Shown here piece after piece: positions 37,256 to 49,598 of a stretch of 64,000 bases of DNA; position 1 is the first letter of the stretch, and the number at the start of each line of letters is the position of its first letter. Below the pieces are notes generated by a model, which did no database searches, was not told where the DNA came from, and saw only the letters and a program-made list of their open reading frames with translations. The stretch spans positions 605,783-669,782 of the forward strand of contig JABYQN010000016.1 in assembly GCA_022606135.1 (NCBI GenBank), in the 5' to 3' direction. The DNA is from Fomes fomentarius. Its lineage: Eukaryota > Basidiomycota > Agaricomycetes > Polyporales > Polyporaceae. A program made the translations under genes and the position numbers.

Positions 37256-39645
37256 TGGCCCTGATAGCATACTCGGTTCAGTCAAAGCGATCCGACTGGC
37301 CAAAGTGGTCGAGTCATCCGGGGCCAAAGCTTGACGTCGGCTGCCTCGTGGATCACTTCCGTCGGGGTGTCGCAGATGGCTTCGCACCACTTCCTGTAAG
37401 CGAGCTGGGCTTGAAAGTGTCTGCGGCACAGCCTATCGATCACGGTGGGTGACGGAGGACAATCGCGGTTAACCGAACAAAGCAATCCATTGTTCGCCTC
37501 CTTGGGCTGACACGCCAAAGACCGCCGGACAACGCCGAAGCCAACCACCGGCCCTTGCGTATTTAATCCCGCGCTCTCTCCAGTCCTCCTCTCACAGCAA
37601 CCACCATGTTCTCCAACAGCTTCTCTTCTTCTACTTTCTTGACGTTTGCTTGCTTGAGTATATCCGATCTAGAACAGAGACAACCCCATTCATCATCGGT
37701 ATGCGGTTCAACGTTCAATCACAGTAAATATAACCAGCCCTGACCACGCCCTGGACCGCTCCCCGCCATTGATCCTTCGCAGACAGCGCCTCTACTACTG
37801 CCAACTCTGCCACGGATTTAAGGCGATCCTCGCACTGAACCCGACTAGAAGCAGTTCCGCCATAGGCGCGTCAGCGGTTCGAGATATCTAACCAAGCTTC
37901 ACGACGCACCATTATGCCAGTATGTTCTCCCCACCTCCCCATCTACTCACATCCTATGCGCCTCAGACGACAATCACTCTTCACCTCAACAACTGCGCGC
38001 GAAACGGTGGGTGTTCCGCCCAATCTTCGCCTCGGACGACCCTAACCAGCCTAAGCCAGGTGCAACATGAACATTCATCCACCTCTCCCCTCATTGTCAA
38101 CCATCGCGCTCACAGTCTTCGGGTTGGAGCTGACCAGAAGCAACCGACTTTCACGGCGCGTCAGCGGCCCGGAGGCTGCTCAATACTTCAATTCCTTGGT
38201 GTGTCGTTGCTCTGCCGTCGCCACTAAGTATCTGCGGTGTACAGGCTCCTCTCGCGCAATGCTGGCCTTCTTTCATATGTGGTCCTCGGGATGCGATTGT
38301 TCTTGTGGCTCAGGTTGAAGTTGACTAGAAGCAGCCCCCAAAAGGCGCGTCAAACGGCCTGGACCCGAGACATCTCATTGCCAAGGCCACAATTATGCAC
38401 ATGTATGTTTATTTTTCTTCGCTCTCTTATGCTCATTGTTATCCCTATCAGACGACGGAAATTATGCATGCATTCTATCTTCATCACGCTCGTGATACCC
38501 CACACACGTATGTTTCTTCGTCATCTCCTCACTCTCGCCTGACCGTGGCTGCAGGACTCCATAGGCACGACACATACATAAATTATTTTTATCTATTTCG
38601 CGACAGGCATCGTTGCAGTCGTTACATCATCTTCAACAACATGGTGACCCAACGATAATAGAAGCCAAATAGAAGCCAAATAAGTGAGTCACATCGACTG
38701 GATTATCCTGCGCTACGTGGGCCCCAGCAACGAGCACCGACGATAAGTTATCTCCATCTATTGACCCTCATCCGTGATCTTTTCCAGACGTGCGTCCTCG
38801 AAGCTGACTAGGAGCCGACGTTGTTGGCGCACCAGCAACTTGACGTCGCCTCGGACACCTGGCCCCGGTGAGTATTCAAGATCTGCAATCGTCATTGACA
38901 ATATGCGGTGTGCAGGTTTGGAATCCGGATATCGATTCTCCCTCACGTGAACAGTGGCACCTAGCATGCGCGCGCCCTCACGGGAGGGTTAAATTGACTA
39001 TGAGCAGCCGCACAAGGCACATCAATGGTTCGGGCCAGAGACATCCTAGCGAAGACCGCAGCTGTGCCTCCGTATGTCGGTCATCCTGTACTCTCGTATG
39101 CTAACTATTTTGCCAGCTTGACGACGCCAAGTTTGCATGACTGCTCTCTATCTTGCGCCGCGACATTGAACCCAAGCGGCGGATACCGTTCCATCGCTCT
39201 TGTGATACCTTGAACTGGTATCCCTTCCCCTGTTCTCCCGTTGAACCCGCCTGACCTCGGACTCTAGACTTACAAGCAACACATAAATTATTCTTATCTA
39301 TCACAACGCTTGGCTATTTGGAAGATGATCTAGCAATCTAGAAAAGCCCCCCTGATCTATGACCGTGTACGCCGCTCACACCTGGGATCCAGAATCGGAC
39401 GATAAGTTATTCGTATCTATTCTCCAATACATCACATGGTCTTTGACAGGCGTCCGTCACGGTCGTTACCCCTCAAGCGCCGCTCGAGGTCAAGCGAAAA
39501 ATCTCTCAGTCAAGAACGGCTCCCGAGGTATGGTCGACTATCGCTGTCTGAGAGCGTGGTTGTTCCTGGCGCAGGCCTCTTCGTGGCCCTCGGGATTAGT
39601 ACCTGCACGTGCAGGGAAGCTAACACGCGCCGAAACTTCAAGCCT
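37256..39645 (+). repeat. Repeat family copy A
   Basis: Aligned by eye with copy B over its whole length. Order: entry block (GCGATCCGACTGGCCAAAG), cctatcgatcacggtg, cgaacaaagcaatccattgttcgc, a TATTTAA box about 40-50 bases before a conserved ATGTTCTCC, then a series of GACTAGAAGCA motifs (37844, 38126, 38324 and diverged versions at 38804 and 38993). The 38126-38740 unit is repeated about 660-700 bases later, so each element contains a tandem duplication. It ends in a block with ggttgttcctggcgcaggcc and a perfect CCTGCACGTGCAGG palindrome. GTATGT...CAG stretches of about 50 nt look like introns. No transposase, reverse transcriptase or long conserved ORF. Confidence 0.88.
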
Positions 39646-41375
39646 GTGAGTCTGCGTGAGGTTTCCTATCGTTCCTTGTCGTTGGCAGTCGGAATACACC
39701 AGATGGACATTGCCCGTAGTATACAAGCTTTCGTTTGCATAAAATAACAAGACTCGCCGCGTTAATTACGAGATCGGCCCTTCACGTTGGCACCCGCCAG
39801 GCGCTATCATCTATCAGCCCCCGAGAATCTGAACAGCGCGAGCCTCGGGGGTGAGGCGAGTATGCAAGGGATCGCACGCAAAGTTTGGACAATACAGAAA
39901 CATGTTAACACAGCACATACGTCCACAGGCCGTGAATGTCATCATGTCTCGCCTCAAACCACCGAACGAGATGTTCTCTGCCCGTCCAAGACAATCCGTG
40001 CTCGAGTATTGACCTCTTTCTACTTGACTCGTCTAGCCACATATAGCAATTTCATCGACGAGGAGGAGGAGGAGGAGGAAGAGGACCAATTTCGGTGAAA
40101 CCACGAGACGCGCTGTAGCTCGGTCCCACAAAGAGCAATACACATCTACGTAGTCTACCGCGAGCCCCGCTCTGAAAGCCCTATCATCGTCTATCTCCTT
40201 TTGTCAACGGATCTGCTCGTTGCTATTTCCACCTTCATTTACATTTAGGACAATCAGCAGTGCGTTGACAGGCCAAACGCCGGATGCAACTGGTCTGTAA
40301 TCATTCCGAAAAACAGCCAGACTTACACCAACCCAGCCCAGGATGTAGTAGACTCTGACAGCACCGTCCTGCGGGCGCGCGCACAGACAAATGTACCCAT
40401 GAAACTGTAATTCATAGAACTACTTCCCCGCATGTGCATGAATGTCTCTCGTAGTACGATAGGATTTCAAGTGTCTAATGTAAGCAGGGTATCATCGTCT
40501 GGTAAAGGGACGGAATTCGCTAACTCGTAGGTGTTATGTACATAATGTGCGATCCGAGGCGTACAGCGTGTGAGCGTCTTCGATGGAAGCACTCCCATTT
40601 TCGTATATACAATATCTCGCCGGACTGGACTGGAAGCCGAAGGATTCCTAGACTTGTCAAAGGCAACCTGGCACGCCAGACCCTTGAGTTGTGCGCCTTC
40701 GGCGATAAGCCTTGACGTGAACAAAGCCCGCTGCTACTGTGGCGTGAGCTGCTGAGACGAGTCTGACTCTGAGAGTTGAAATTTACCTTGAAGCTGGTGG
40801 CATCATCGGAAAAAAATGATGAGGCAGAGATTCAGCCACAGCGACAAACATCGACAAACAAGCGAATGCTGTCACACTCTCTGCCAGGTCCAAAGGAGTC
40901 TCTTCAATGTTCATCTCCGTCGTGACATGCGTACGCGTTCTCTGTTCTGCGGCCGACATGCGATTTGGCGTGGATGTCTCCACTCTCATACCGTCGCCAT
41001 TGAAGTTATTGATTAAGTCCGAAGTCCGAATAGTAGTTAGCGCTCGCGCTCTCCACTAGCAATTGCAAGGCAAGCTCTGAGTCTCTCGTATGAGACTATT
41101 GGATGTGACACCTGTCGCCGAATCCAAGTTCACTGACGCTATTCAATCCTGAACGATTCAACAACAGTTGCTGACAAGAACACTGCCGATCAATCTTCAC
41201 AATGCGTCTCCTCCGATCGTCACTTCCTGCCATCGGACGTCCGACCTTTTATCTCGGAAGAACCTATATGGTTCACATGATCAAGGTATACCAGTATATT
41301 AACTCCAGTGCCACTTCAAGACAGGATCCCCACTCACATATCCGCATACGCATACACACCTCTACTGCTACCAAG
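39646..41375. other. Intergenic between repeat copy A and the aldo-keto reductase pseudogene
   Basis: No gene recognised. Contains a short GAG trinucleotide run at about 40060-40084. Confidence 0.5.
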
Positions 41376-42908
41376 ATGTCTGCTCTCGAGTTGTGGGCCG
41401 TTCCCTACTCGCCGAAGACCAAGCTGGGTCGTCACCGTCAGCTCTCTCCGACTGCTGGCATCCATGTCTCGCCCATCTGTCTCGGTGCGATGAGCATCGG
41501 CGACAAGTGGGCACAATACGGCATGGGCTCGATGGACAAGGAGTCGAGCTTCAAGCTTCTTGACGCGTTCTACGACGCTGGCGGGAACTTCATTGATGCT
41601 TCAAGCAACTACCAGGACGAGAGCTCGGAGGAGTTCATCGGCGAATGGATGGAGACGCGCGGAATCCGTGACCAGATGGTCATCGCGACCAAGGTTAGTG
41701 CGCTCAGATCTCATGAGCGCGATAACAGTACGCTGAGTGACCGTACCATATGCATATAGTACTCGTGAAACTCGAAACGCGGTCGCAAGGCCGTCAAACA
41801 GCAGACACACTATGTTGGCAACAACATGGAAACTCTCCAGATCTCCGTCGAGGAGTCGCTCAAGAAGCTGCACACGTCCTATATCGACATCCTCTACGTG
41901 CACTGGGTGCGTTGAGCTCTATATAATGCGCATATAGTCACATTTGATACTGACCATTCATCCGGTCTCGCACAGTGGGACTATAGCACCAGCATTGAAG
42001 AGGTCATGAACGGCCTCCACGCCCTCGTAATGGCCGGAAAGGTGCTCTACCTTATACGTGTATCACACATCCGTCACCATTCGCACCTACTCAACCGTTT
42101 GTCTGATCCTAGGGCATTTCGGACACCTCCGCCTGGATCGTCCCCCGCGCAAACCGCTACGCCCGCATGAGCAACCGCACGCCGTTCGTCATTTACGAAG
42201 GCGCATGGAGTGTGCTTGAGCGCGATTTTGAGCGGACGTCATCCCGATGGCAAGCGCCGAGGGCATGGCGCTCGCCCCGTGGAACGTCGGAAAGATCAAG
42301 ACGGACGCGGAAGAGTTGTCGCGCGCCCAGACCGGCGAGAAAGGTGTGTATACAGTGCCTTTCATGCAGTGAAGTTGTTCACGGATAGATACTGACAGTG
42401 AGGGATATGGCGGGGGTTGGTTACGTTGAGTGGCAGCGCACGGAGCAGGAGCGGAAGGTCGCGAAGGCGCTTGAGGAAGTCGCCGCCGAGGTCGGTGCAC
42501 CGAATACCCAAGCTGGTGAGTGACCTTGACTGTTTTGTGCACTGAATCTCGCTGAACAAGAGATTTTACTTTCTCAAGTCGCGATTGCATACGTGATGCA
42601 GAAGACGCCGTATGTCTTCCCCATCGTCGGCGGGCGGAAGATAGAGCACCTGTATAAAAACATCCAGGCTCTGGACGTCGCGCTTTCGGACGAGCACATC
42701 AAGAAGATAGAGAGGGCAATGCCGTTTGTCAAGGGTAGCCCGTATGATGACTTTGTGCGCATTTCTCCACTTGTATTTCGAGTATGCCTATGTATTGATG
42801 ATACGATTTGGTATACAGGGCGACGGGTACTACTACGGACTGTTCCATGCGAATGGCGGGAATCTTGACAAGTGGCCTGTTCAGCCCGCTATCCGTCCTA
42901 CGCATTAG
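41376..42908 (+). pseudogene. Aryl-alcohol dehydrogenase (aldo-keto reductase), probably inactivated
   Basis: The family reduces or oxidises aryl alcohols/aldehydes with NADP(H) and is common in wood-decay fungi. Seven exon equivalents: 41376-41693, 41760-41906, 41976-42053, 42113-42343, 42399-42515, 42579-42754, 42819-42908. Seen: GIHVSPICLGAMSIGDKW, DASSNYQDESSEEFIGEW (catalytic Tyr), VIATK (Lys), DILYVHW (His), FPIVGGRKIEHL (cofactor phosphate site) and the C-terminal DKWPVQPAIRP. Lesions: an in-frame TGA at 41766-41768 as the third codon of exon 2; AT instead of GT at the expected donor 42054; a one-base frame loss near 42231-42236; and about three residues missing after the APWNV block (about 42285), where the family has a glycine loop. 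The stop could be skipped by an acceptor 36 bases downstream, but not all lesions can be explained that way. It is flanked by repeat copies A and B. Confidence 0.85.
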
Positions 42909-43277
42909 TCAGAGCAGTCAGCAACTCGAGTATACTCTACTTAAAACACAACTTGGGTCTTTTTAAGAAAAGCTTGCACATGTGTGAGCACGGGAAGCAC
43001 GTTAGTACGCCCAGCTTATCGCAGCCTCTGCTCGATCTGATATGCAAGATTCACTGTATACAGCACTCATTGTCTGAGAATACGAAGATACGGAGGCCTC
43101 CGAGGGCATATATGCGCTCTGGTAACACTTCCTAAAGGAAGAGTCGCGACCGGCTGAGCAAAGATTCCGACCTGAAGGTGAGTAACTGATGGACTCCCAA
43201 CACCGTCACGATTTGGGAAGCGACTTTGCACCGTCGCTGTGGCCGTGCCACCGGAAGCGGTGACGTCCAGTTGTCAA
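42909..43277. other. Short intergenic stretch before repeat copy B
   Basis: Probable 3' region of the pseudogene followed by unique sequence. Nothing else seen. Confidence 0.5.
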
Positions 43278-45582
43278 CGCGATCCGACTGGCCAAAGCGG
43301 TCGAGTCATCCGGGGCCAAAGCTGACGTCGACTGCCTCGTGGATCACCTTTGTTGGGCTGTCACCGGTGGCTCCACCCCACTTCCTGTAAGCGAGCTGGG
43401 CTTGAAAGTGTCTGCCGCACAGCCTATCGATCACGGTGGGTGACAGAGGACAATCGCAGTGGCGGGCTCGGTTAGCCGAACAAAGCAATCCATTGTTCGC
43501 CTCCTTGGGCTGACACGCCAAAGACCGCCGGACAACGCCGGTGCCAGCTCTTGCGTACTTAAACCTCCGCTCTCTCCAGTGTTCCCTCTCCCCGCAACCA
43601 CCATGTTCTCAAACACTTCTCCTCTTCTACTTACTTGTTTCCTTGCTTCAGGATATCCGCAATTACAACAGTCACAAACCCACTGTCTGTCATGGGTATG
43701 CGATTCAACGTTCAACCACAGTGACTTAACCAGCCCTGACCACGCCCTGGACCGCTCCCCGCCATCGATCCTTCGCAGATAGCGGCCCTATTACTGCCAA
43801 CTCCGCCACTGGTTAAGGCGATCCTCGCACTGCACCCGACTAGAAGCAGCCCCGCCATAGGCGCGTCAGCGGTTCGAGATTTCTAACCATGCTTCACGAT
43901 GCCCGTATGTTGTCCCCATCTTCCCATTCGCTCACATCATATGCGCGCCTCAGACGACAATTACTCTCCGCCTCAACAATCGCGCGAGCAATGGTGCGTT
44001 CCCGCTCAATCTTCGCCTCGGACGACCCTAACCAGCCTAAACCAGGTGCAACACGGACATTCATCCACCCCTCCCCTCATCGTCAACCGTCGCGTTCACA
44101 GTCTTAGGGTTGGAGCTGACTAGAAGCAACCGAGTTTGTCGGCGCGTCAGCGGCCCGGCGGCTGCTCAATACATGAATACCTCGGTGTGTCGTTGCTCTG
44201 TCGTCGCTATTGACTATCTGCGGCGTGCAGGCTCGTTTCGCGCAACACTATGCCTTCTTTCATATGTGGTCCTCGGGATGCGATTGTTCTTGTGGCTCAG
44301 GTTGAAGTTGACTAGAAGCAGCCCCAAAAAGGCCCGTCAACGGCCTAGACCCGAGACATCTCATGGCCAAGCCCACAATTATGCACATGTATGTTCATCT
44401 TTGTTCGCTCTCTTATGCTCATTGCTATGCCTATCAGACAACGATCATTATGCACGTATTCTATCTTCCTTACCCTCGTGATACCCCACACACGTATGCC
44501 TCCTCGCTGCCCGTCATCCCCTCACGCCCGTCTGAACCGTGAGGCCGCAGAACTCCATAGACGCAACACATAAGTTATTCTTATCTATTTCACGGCAGTC
44601 ATCTCCACAACATCATTAAACAATATGGTGACCTGATGGTTATCAAGCACCGTGAGCCACTCTGACTGATTGTCCTGCGCTACGCTCACGTGCACCTCCG
44701 CCACCAGTACTCGACGATAACTTATACTTTTTCATTCATCCCCATCCGTGATATTCTCCAGAAGTGCGTCTTCGAGTTGAAGTGACTAAAAGCAACCGAC
44801 GTCGTCGGCGCGTCAGCGACTCGGAGTCGCCTTTTCCCCCTGTCCCCGGTGAGTATCCAAGCACTGCAATCGTCATTGACAATATGGGGTGTGCAGGCCT
44901 GGACCCTCGCTGTCGATGTTCCCTCGTGTCAAGAATGATGTGCTCGTCCTCGCGGCCTAGGGTGAAGTTGACTAGAAGCAGCCCCTCGACACATCTTCAA
45001 CGAAGAGCGCAACTATGTGCCTGTATGTCGGCCCTCCTGTGTTCTCTTATGCTAATCCCTGGGCCAGCTAGACGACGAGTTCATGTAGGCTGCTCTTCAT
45101 CTTTCGCCGCGACGTTGGATCCAAGTGGCAGATACCCTTCCGTCGCCCTTGTGATACTCTGCACTGGTATAGTTTGCCTCGTTCTACCGTTGAACCCGTC
45201 TGAACCAGGACTCTAGACCTACACGCAACACGTGAATTATTCTTATTTATCACACCGCTTTTGGAAGATGGTCAAGCAAACTAGAACTCGTATGATTGGG
45301 TTCGCCGCCCACACCTGGGTTGGTCCAGAATCGGACGTTGAGTTATTCGTATCTATTCCCCATTCCATCCCATGGTCCTGTACAGGCATTCGTCACGATC
45401 GCGACCCCTCAAGCGCCGTTCGAGCTCAAGCAAATAACCTCGAGTCAAGAACGGCTCCCGAGGTACGGTCGACCGTCGCTGCTTGAGAGCACGGTTGTTC
45501 CTGGCGCAGGCCTCTTCGTGGCCCTCGGGATTAGTACCTGCACGAGCAGGGAAGCTAACGTGCGCCGAAATTTTGAGGTGAA
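43278..45582 (+). repeat. Repeat family copy B
   Basis: Same layout and direction as copy A, with strong similarity throughout. TACTTAAA box near 43556, then ATGTTCTC at about 43603. GACTAGAAGCA-type motifs at 43838, 44117, 44308, 44780 and 44965: the 44117/44308 pair recurs 657-663 bases later, marking a tandem duplication, and the AT-rich stretch near 44570 recurs near 45228. Intron-like segments begin GTATGT at about 43903, 44390 and 45020 and end CAG/TAG about 50 bases on. Ends with the same ggttgttcctggcgcaggcctcttcgtggccctcgg block and a palindrome decayed by one base. Confidence 0.9.
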
Positions 45583-46954
45583 GGTCACTGTTGTCTTGTT
45601 CTTTGTCGTCCGAGCGTCACTAGTCAGTGTATACCATCGCGATAGTGTTCGTAGTGCGTGTAGTGCTCTCTTACAACGACACCTGTTAACTCAGAGAATC
45701 GCACCTTCGAGTCATCGAGTTGGTTAGCAAAGTAGTACGCTTAACGCGAGGGAGCCTTCCGCGAGCATTGAAGGGTTAGAGGCATGCGCCCTTGATATTT
45801 ATAGTCACAGACCGTGATGACAACATACCTCCAAGCGAGACGAATACAATCGGTCTCGAACATTGAACTCGTTGCCGAGTGTCAATCGACGACGGCGATC
45901 ACACTAGACTGCTTGCCTCCTTCTAACCCCTTTGTCCTCTCTAGATCTGCGCCTTGACCGTCTCTTAGACTCGGAGGCCTTCGCTTCGCGGACCGCATTG
46001 TCATTGACTCACCCAACGGATGGTAAAGCGGCCCATGCATCCAAGGTTTGTTCTCGTTCACTCTGGGAGAACCAATTTGACTTGAGCCAGTGTGATGATG
46101 CAGGTCCTCGGCTTGCGCCGCGCGCACAGGCCAGACGCCCCTACAAAATTGAATAGTTTGGTTCCGTAACTTACCGATGTAGCTGTGTCGTTCAGTTGCG
46201 CAAAGTAAGTATTGGGATCAATTATTTTTGCACTCTCTCATCTTGGAATACTTGTGACGATGTTGATGCTACCAGCTCGTTACGAGACCTTCGATGCGCT
46301 CCGTTGAGGCTGTATGCAACATGGAGCTCTTAAATCGTCCTGTAGCTGGCGACTAGGATGGGTTTCTGCCGTCTGCTTGGGGATACCTCTCATGTCTTCC
46401 TAGATGGATCGAAACTACAGCTTCCTCCACAGTATATAGGCTGCTAGGAACCAAGTACTTCAATGACAGTCGCTCGACCATGTAGTTGGAGCGTTGACTC
46501 GGAACAAACTTTGTCCCTCCTGTTGAACTGTTTGCGTGACAACCTTGACAGCTCCCCCGTTTGCATTCTACCACTAAGTCGCTACATCATCGGGTTCTCG
46601 ACGACTACCTCCAAACAAGACGTCGGTGATGCGCAGTGAGGGAGAAAGTGAGTACAATGGCATCCATGTAGCTGTGCAAGCTCGCTGACATCGTCTCTAC
46701 CATGAGGCTCGCAGTACTCCATCGCCACGACATCCTATACCCGATGGCCTCAATCCGAAGACCACGCCGCTGGTCCACTTGCCCACGCAAGGACCGGCAC
46801 GGGCGGGTCACGAACGGGACTACGGCCTCATCCATGTATCCGAAGCATCAATGGGGCTGACCACAACGCGTCGCGAGCATGCGCGAGCGGGGCTTCAAAG
46901 TGGAACCTTACCAGCTAGGCGGATAGGCCCGGATGGACCGTCGGGATTGCCATT
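45583..46954. other. Unique sequence between repeat copies B and C
   Basis: No gene recognised; only short frames without family resemblance. Confidence 0.5.
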
Positions 46955-48462
46955 CGGCCGCGGATGAGACTCGCTGGCGCGTTTGGTTAGCCGAAGTAAG
47001 AACGTCTTTGTTCGCCTCCTTGGGCTGGCACGCCGGAGAACGCCGAAGTCAGCCTCCGGGTTTGCCTATACAACACCCCGCTCGCTGGTACAGACGCCTT
47101 CACCTCAACCACCATCTTATCCCCTCGCCAGAGCACGAGATCGGCACAGGCATACTCTCCCCCTACCGGCGACCCAAATCCGACCCCCCCCCCCCTCCTT
47201 CAAGTTCACCCGCCCGCCCTAACCAGCCTAACCACGCTTGATGTACGACACCTCTCAGATATAACGCCCCCCCTTCTAGCTCGACCGTCACGTATAAGAA
47301 GCTCGTGGACAGAACTCTACTAGAAGCAGCCCCGCCATAGGTGCATCAGCGGTCCACACTGGTGTTGAAGCAAGCCCCGCCAACGAGATCACAACCACGA
47401 ACACTTGCACATGTGCATCTCCCCTCCGCATCCTCGCTCACGCTTTACGCGCATCAGGTAACACAACAACAATTGTACTGATCATCGTCTCTCCATGTAC
47501 GTTCGACTCTTCTCACTTCTTAGCCCTAACCACGCAACCTATGTGTCGTACAGATCATTACGCCATCAAACTTGTTGAAGAAGCCCTTGGGCTGACTGGA
47601 AGTGGCTCCTACACCGGCGCGTCAGTGGCCCAATGTGCCTACTCCTCCATTCGATCCCGGCTAATTATGAACGTTCCCCTCCTTCGCTGCCACGCTCATA
47701 TCCGCTACGCGTCAGACTCATTCCTTCTCTCAACACACTGACGCGATTGAGTAATTACCTGCTGGTATGTCCTACTCGGTCGCTCTCCAGACTTCTGAGT
47801 TCCAACCAGGTAACCAGTGTTCTGCGCAGCGCATCTTCCACTCACTGATAGTCCGCGCGGCTGTTGACCCAAGTAAGGGAGTGACGAACAGATTGAAAGC
47901 AGTCGCTGGCACCGGCTTGTCAGCGGCCTCAAGAGCACCATGACGTAACCTTACTGGGGACCGCGGCCGAAGGCTCAATCTCCAACTCATGCAATTCACG
48001 CGGACCAGAAATGGCCAACTTTCCATCGCTTTTCGGTCGCTCACGCTGACCTGCTTCGGTTGTCTAGATGCCACGAAACGACCGTTGTGTCGAATATGAT
48101 GACAGAAGCCTCGTACTTCGACCAATATGCAGTTCCGGTATATGACAATGAGAGATTGATCATCTCGCACCTCACGCAATCAGCAACAATCACTCGACAG
48201 CAAAGCCACACATCATGAATTTCCCTTATGTATCCCGCCTTACATGTCACATTCTCCTCAGAGGCACGCAACGAGCTCCCATCGAGTTCCCATACATCAA
48301 GAGCCGCTCGAATGCTGCCAAGTAGGCCCCGAGTCAAGAACGTGCCCGAGGTAGGGTTGACTTCGCTCTCTGGGGGTGGGGTCGTTCCTGGCGCAGGCCT
48401 CTTTTTGGTCTCAGGATTAGTGCCTGCGCGAGCAGGGAAGTCAAGATGCGCCGAAAGACGAG
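46955..48462 (+). repeat. Repeat family copy C, shortened and diverged
   Basis: Direct copy of the same family. Entry block at about 46980-47050 (ttcgcctccttgggctggcacgcc), diverged GACTAGAAGCA motifs near 47316, 47595 and 47893, and the shared 3' block at about 48330-48460. About 0.8-0.9 kb shorter than A and B; the second tandem unit is not recognisable. Contains a 12-base C run at 47184-47195. The greater divergence suggests an older copy. Confidence 0.8.
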
Positions 48463-49598
48463 GCGAGTATGTTGGTTTAAGTTCGCGTTGAGCCCGTGGG
48501 ATAGTGGGTCGGGACATTAATCGGGCGGCTACGTCGATCCCTTTGAAACTTCTCGCTATTGGCCCTTGCATGCATGGGCATTTGGAACCACAGCTAGACT
48601 CGTTTCTAAAGTCACCATCAGATTTTTGAAGAATTAAACCGTGGTTGGCCATCGTACAATTCAAGCGAAATCGATACCTCACTCTCAGCGACGCAGTTCC
48701 ACTTACAATTTTGCAAGTTGCAGCCGCTGCAAAGCAGGGTAAATCGGTTGTGCAAGGCCAATTGGCGAGGAATTGATGATGTTCAGGAGAGTAACCCAAG
48801 ATGTCGCTCATGTATGGTGCGATGACCAATGGTCTTAGGTAAATGTTGTTCGTTACATTCATGACTGGTCGCAATAGACTCGGGGGTATCTGTGCACGGT
48901 CCACACGAATAAACAACAACACTACCGACACGAGGCACACGATTACTGCCACTTCAGAGACTAAATGGTGTATCAATTGGCCTAATATTGTAGATCGAAG
49001 GCATAGTCTGGTGGTCCACCCGCGTACTGCACCGTCTCACGCACTATGTTGACTGTAGTGAAAATTATTAGCCAAGTCATCGCTCTACATTTTGCGAATT
49101 ATGCATTGTATCTTCTTTCGACATGTGAAAGCCCACACTACCCTGACAAGTATGGATTGGTATAACAAGCCATGTACCAAACATCGCACATCTCGTGAAC
49201 CTCGTCATAAGCCACTGGGATTGTCCAACCGCCTCAACTTAGATGCAGACAGCAGTTACTTCAACAAAGAAGACGCGGATGGCGCGGAATCTGGTTACAC
49301 ACCAAACATCTTTGAGAGGACAGGCAAACCTAGCCTTCTAGGAGGCCGGGTCGCAGGCATGAATGTCTTCGCTGACATACACTTCCGTAGTACTGCCGAT
49401 GGTACGCTACGTGAGCAAGGAATCCTATCGCTCGATAGCAAGATGTGCGATGTAGTGGTACAATCTATGATTATGTGCCGTTTTGATCCGCAGCCACCCA
49501 ATAGCTCTCAGACACGACCCTTGCGAATGTTGGCCTGTGCCCACCTGTGGTGCAAATATTTCATTTAGGGCTGCATCCATACAACAGCAACGTTCGGC
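48463..49598. other. Intergenic between repeat copy C and ARG1
   Basis: A plus-strand frame at 49092-49568 (158 codons) is the only sizeable one. It contains stretches such as GYTPNIFERTGKPSLLGG but matches nothing recognised and runs convergently into the ARG1 3' end. Not called as a gene. Confidence 0.4.

Noticed and set aside
37256..39645. Helitron interpretation of the repeat (hairpin followed by CTAA near the end)
   Set aside because: Similarity between copies continues past CTAA, the hairpin spacing is wrong, and no TC start at a conserved boundary was found.
42054..42112. AT-AC type intron in the dehydrogenase pseudogene
   Set aside because: The sequence begins ATACG but lacks the ATATCCTT donor and ends TAG rather than AC. 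A mutated GT donor is simpler.
48041..48976. 311-codon minus-strand frame
   Set aside because: Its 3' half is antisense to the shared end block of the repeat family and is not conserved with the other copies. The hydrophobic N-terminal stretch alone does not establish a membrane protein.
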